Source of the DNA: Acidimicrobiaceae bacterium
GTDB taxonomy: Bacteria > Actinomycetota > Acidimicrobiia > Acidimicrobiales > Palsa-688
Direction of reading: 5' to 3'
Length of the DNA stretch: 7,574 bases
NCBI GenBank assembly: GCA_009785715.1
Contig: WQVT01000102.1
Coordinates: 1 to 7,574, forward strand
Shown here: positions 7,240-7,574 of the stretch, one piece after another
How positions within the stretch are numbered: the stretch's first letter is position 1
How the letters are laid out: each line of letters begins with the position of its first letter
The notes under the pieces: generated by a model
The model's input: only the letters and a program-made list of their open reading frames with translations
The model's database searches: none
What the model was told of the DNA's origin: nothing
Translations under genes and position numbers: made by a program

Positions 7240-7574
7240 CTAACGGTCGGCGAAGGAGCTCAGAGAAAGGGTGTTGCCGTCGGGGTCGGCGAACCATGCC
7301 ACCCGGTCGCCGCCCGGCGTCGTCCAGATGCCGGACTCGTCCTGGTCCATGCCTTCGTAGCGCTTGAACACCACGCCCGCCCCGGTCAGTTCTCCCACGG
7401 TCGTCGTGATATCGGAAACGCCCCAGCCGGCGATGGTGAACGGCTGCGGGGTGAGGTCGGGCACGGGAGTGATCCGCAGCTGGGTCCCGTTGGCGTCGAG
7501 GACGAGCGCGAAGGGCGTCTCCTCGGTCACCCGCAAGCCGAGCGTCTGCTCGTAGAACGCCCGGGCGCGGCTGA
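7240..7574 (-). CDS. VOC-family (glyoxalase/bleomycin resistance/dioxygenase fold) protein, N-terminus beyond window
   Basis: The minus-strand frame is open from the right edge to TAG at 7242-7240, giving 111 residues. At the edge, RARAFYEQTLGLRVTEETP is the classic first helix-strand of a VOC module, so a GTG at 7536 is inside the domain and the true start is outside the window, probably a few codons away. LVLDANGTQLRI forms the next strands, and WFADPDGNTLSLSSF is the characteristic C-terminal DPDGN turn. Where metal-dependent members carry a Glu two residues after the turn strand, this protein has Ser (LSLS), a variant also seen in many small actinobacterial VOC proteins. The function is unassigned; the family includes glyoxalases, dioxygenases and drug-binding resistance proteins. 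The gene converges on the SMP-30-like gene with only 13 bases between stops and no clear terminator. Confidence 0.88.
   Translation of the reverse strand, partial: SRARAFYEQTLGLRVTEETPFALVLDANGTQLRITPVPDLTPQPFTIAGWGVSDITTTVGELTGAGVVFKRYEGMDQDESGIWTTPGGDRVAWFADPDGNTLSLSSFADR

Overview
The window looks like a chromosomal segment from a high-GC Gram-positive bacterium, most likely an actinobacterium. The signs are strong G/C bias at third codon positions, frequent GTG starts, an F420-type luciferase-like oxidoreductase and a DrrA/DrrB-type exporter. Nothing seen fixes the genus. The DNA is densely coding, with no gap longer than about 110 bases. I see no rRNA, tRNA, CRISPR array, insertion sequence or phage gene.

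Layout. Eight minus-strand genes run head to tail from 6220 down to 1. A PadR-family repressor (6220-5534) overlaps by 4 bp with a DrrA-like ABC ATPase (5537-4518). That overlaps by 4 bp with an ABC-2 permease (4521-3754), whose stop abuts the start of an alpha/beta-hydrolase (3753-3073). After 36 bp comes an LLM-class, probably F420-dependent, oxidoreductase (3036-2155). A short hairpin-bearing gap leads to a MarR-family regulator (about 2103-1549). The MarR gene overlaps a five-bladed-propeller, glycosidase-like protein (about 1556-624), whose stop directly abuts a FUSC-type membrane protein (623-1) that runs off the left edge. On the right, an SMP-30/gluconolactonase-like gene (6333-7226) is transcribed divergently from PadR. 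It converges on a VOC (glyoxalase/bleomycin-resistance) protein that enters from the right edge (7574-7240).

How the parts may work together. Two compact regulator-plus-exporter units lie in tandem: PadR with DrrA/DrrB, and MarR with a propeller protein and FUSC. Two potential detoxifying enzymes, a hydrolase and an F420-type reductase, sit between them. The MarR unit has a clear near-palindrome covering the probable start codon, which fits autorepression. The PadR unit has a consensus -35 and a small palindrome in the divergent gap. A ligand-induced efflux/detoxification locus is a reasonable inference, but the substrate cannot be read from the sequence. The most unusual points are the MarR-propeller-FUSC arrangement, the operator over the MarR start, and the replacement of the usual metal-binding Glu by Gln in the SMP-30-like protein.
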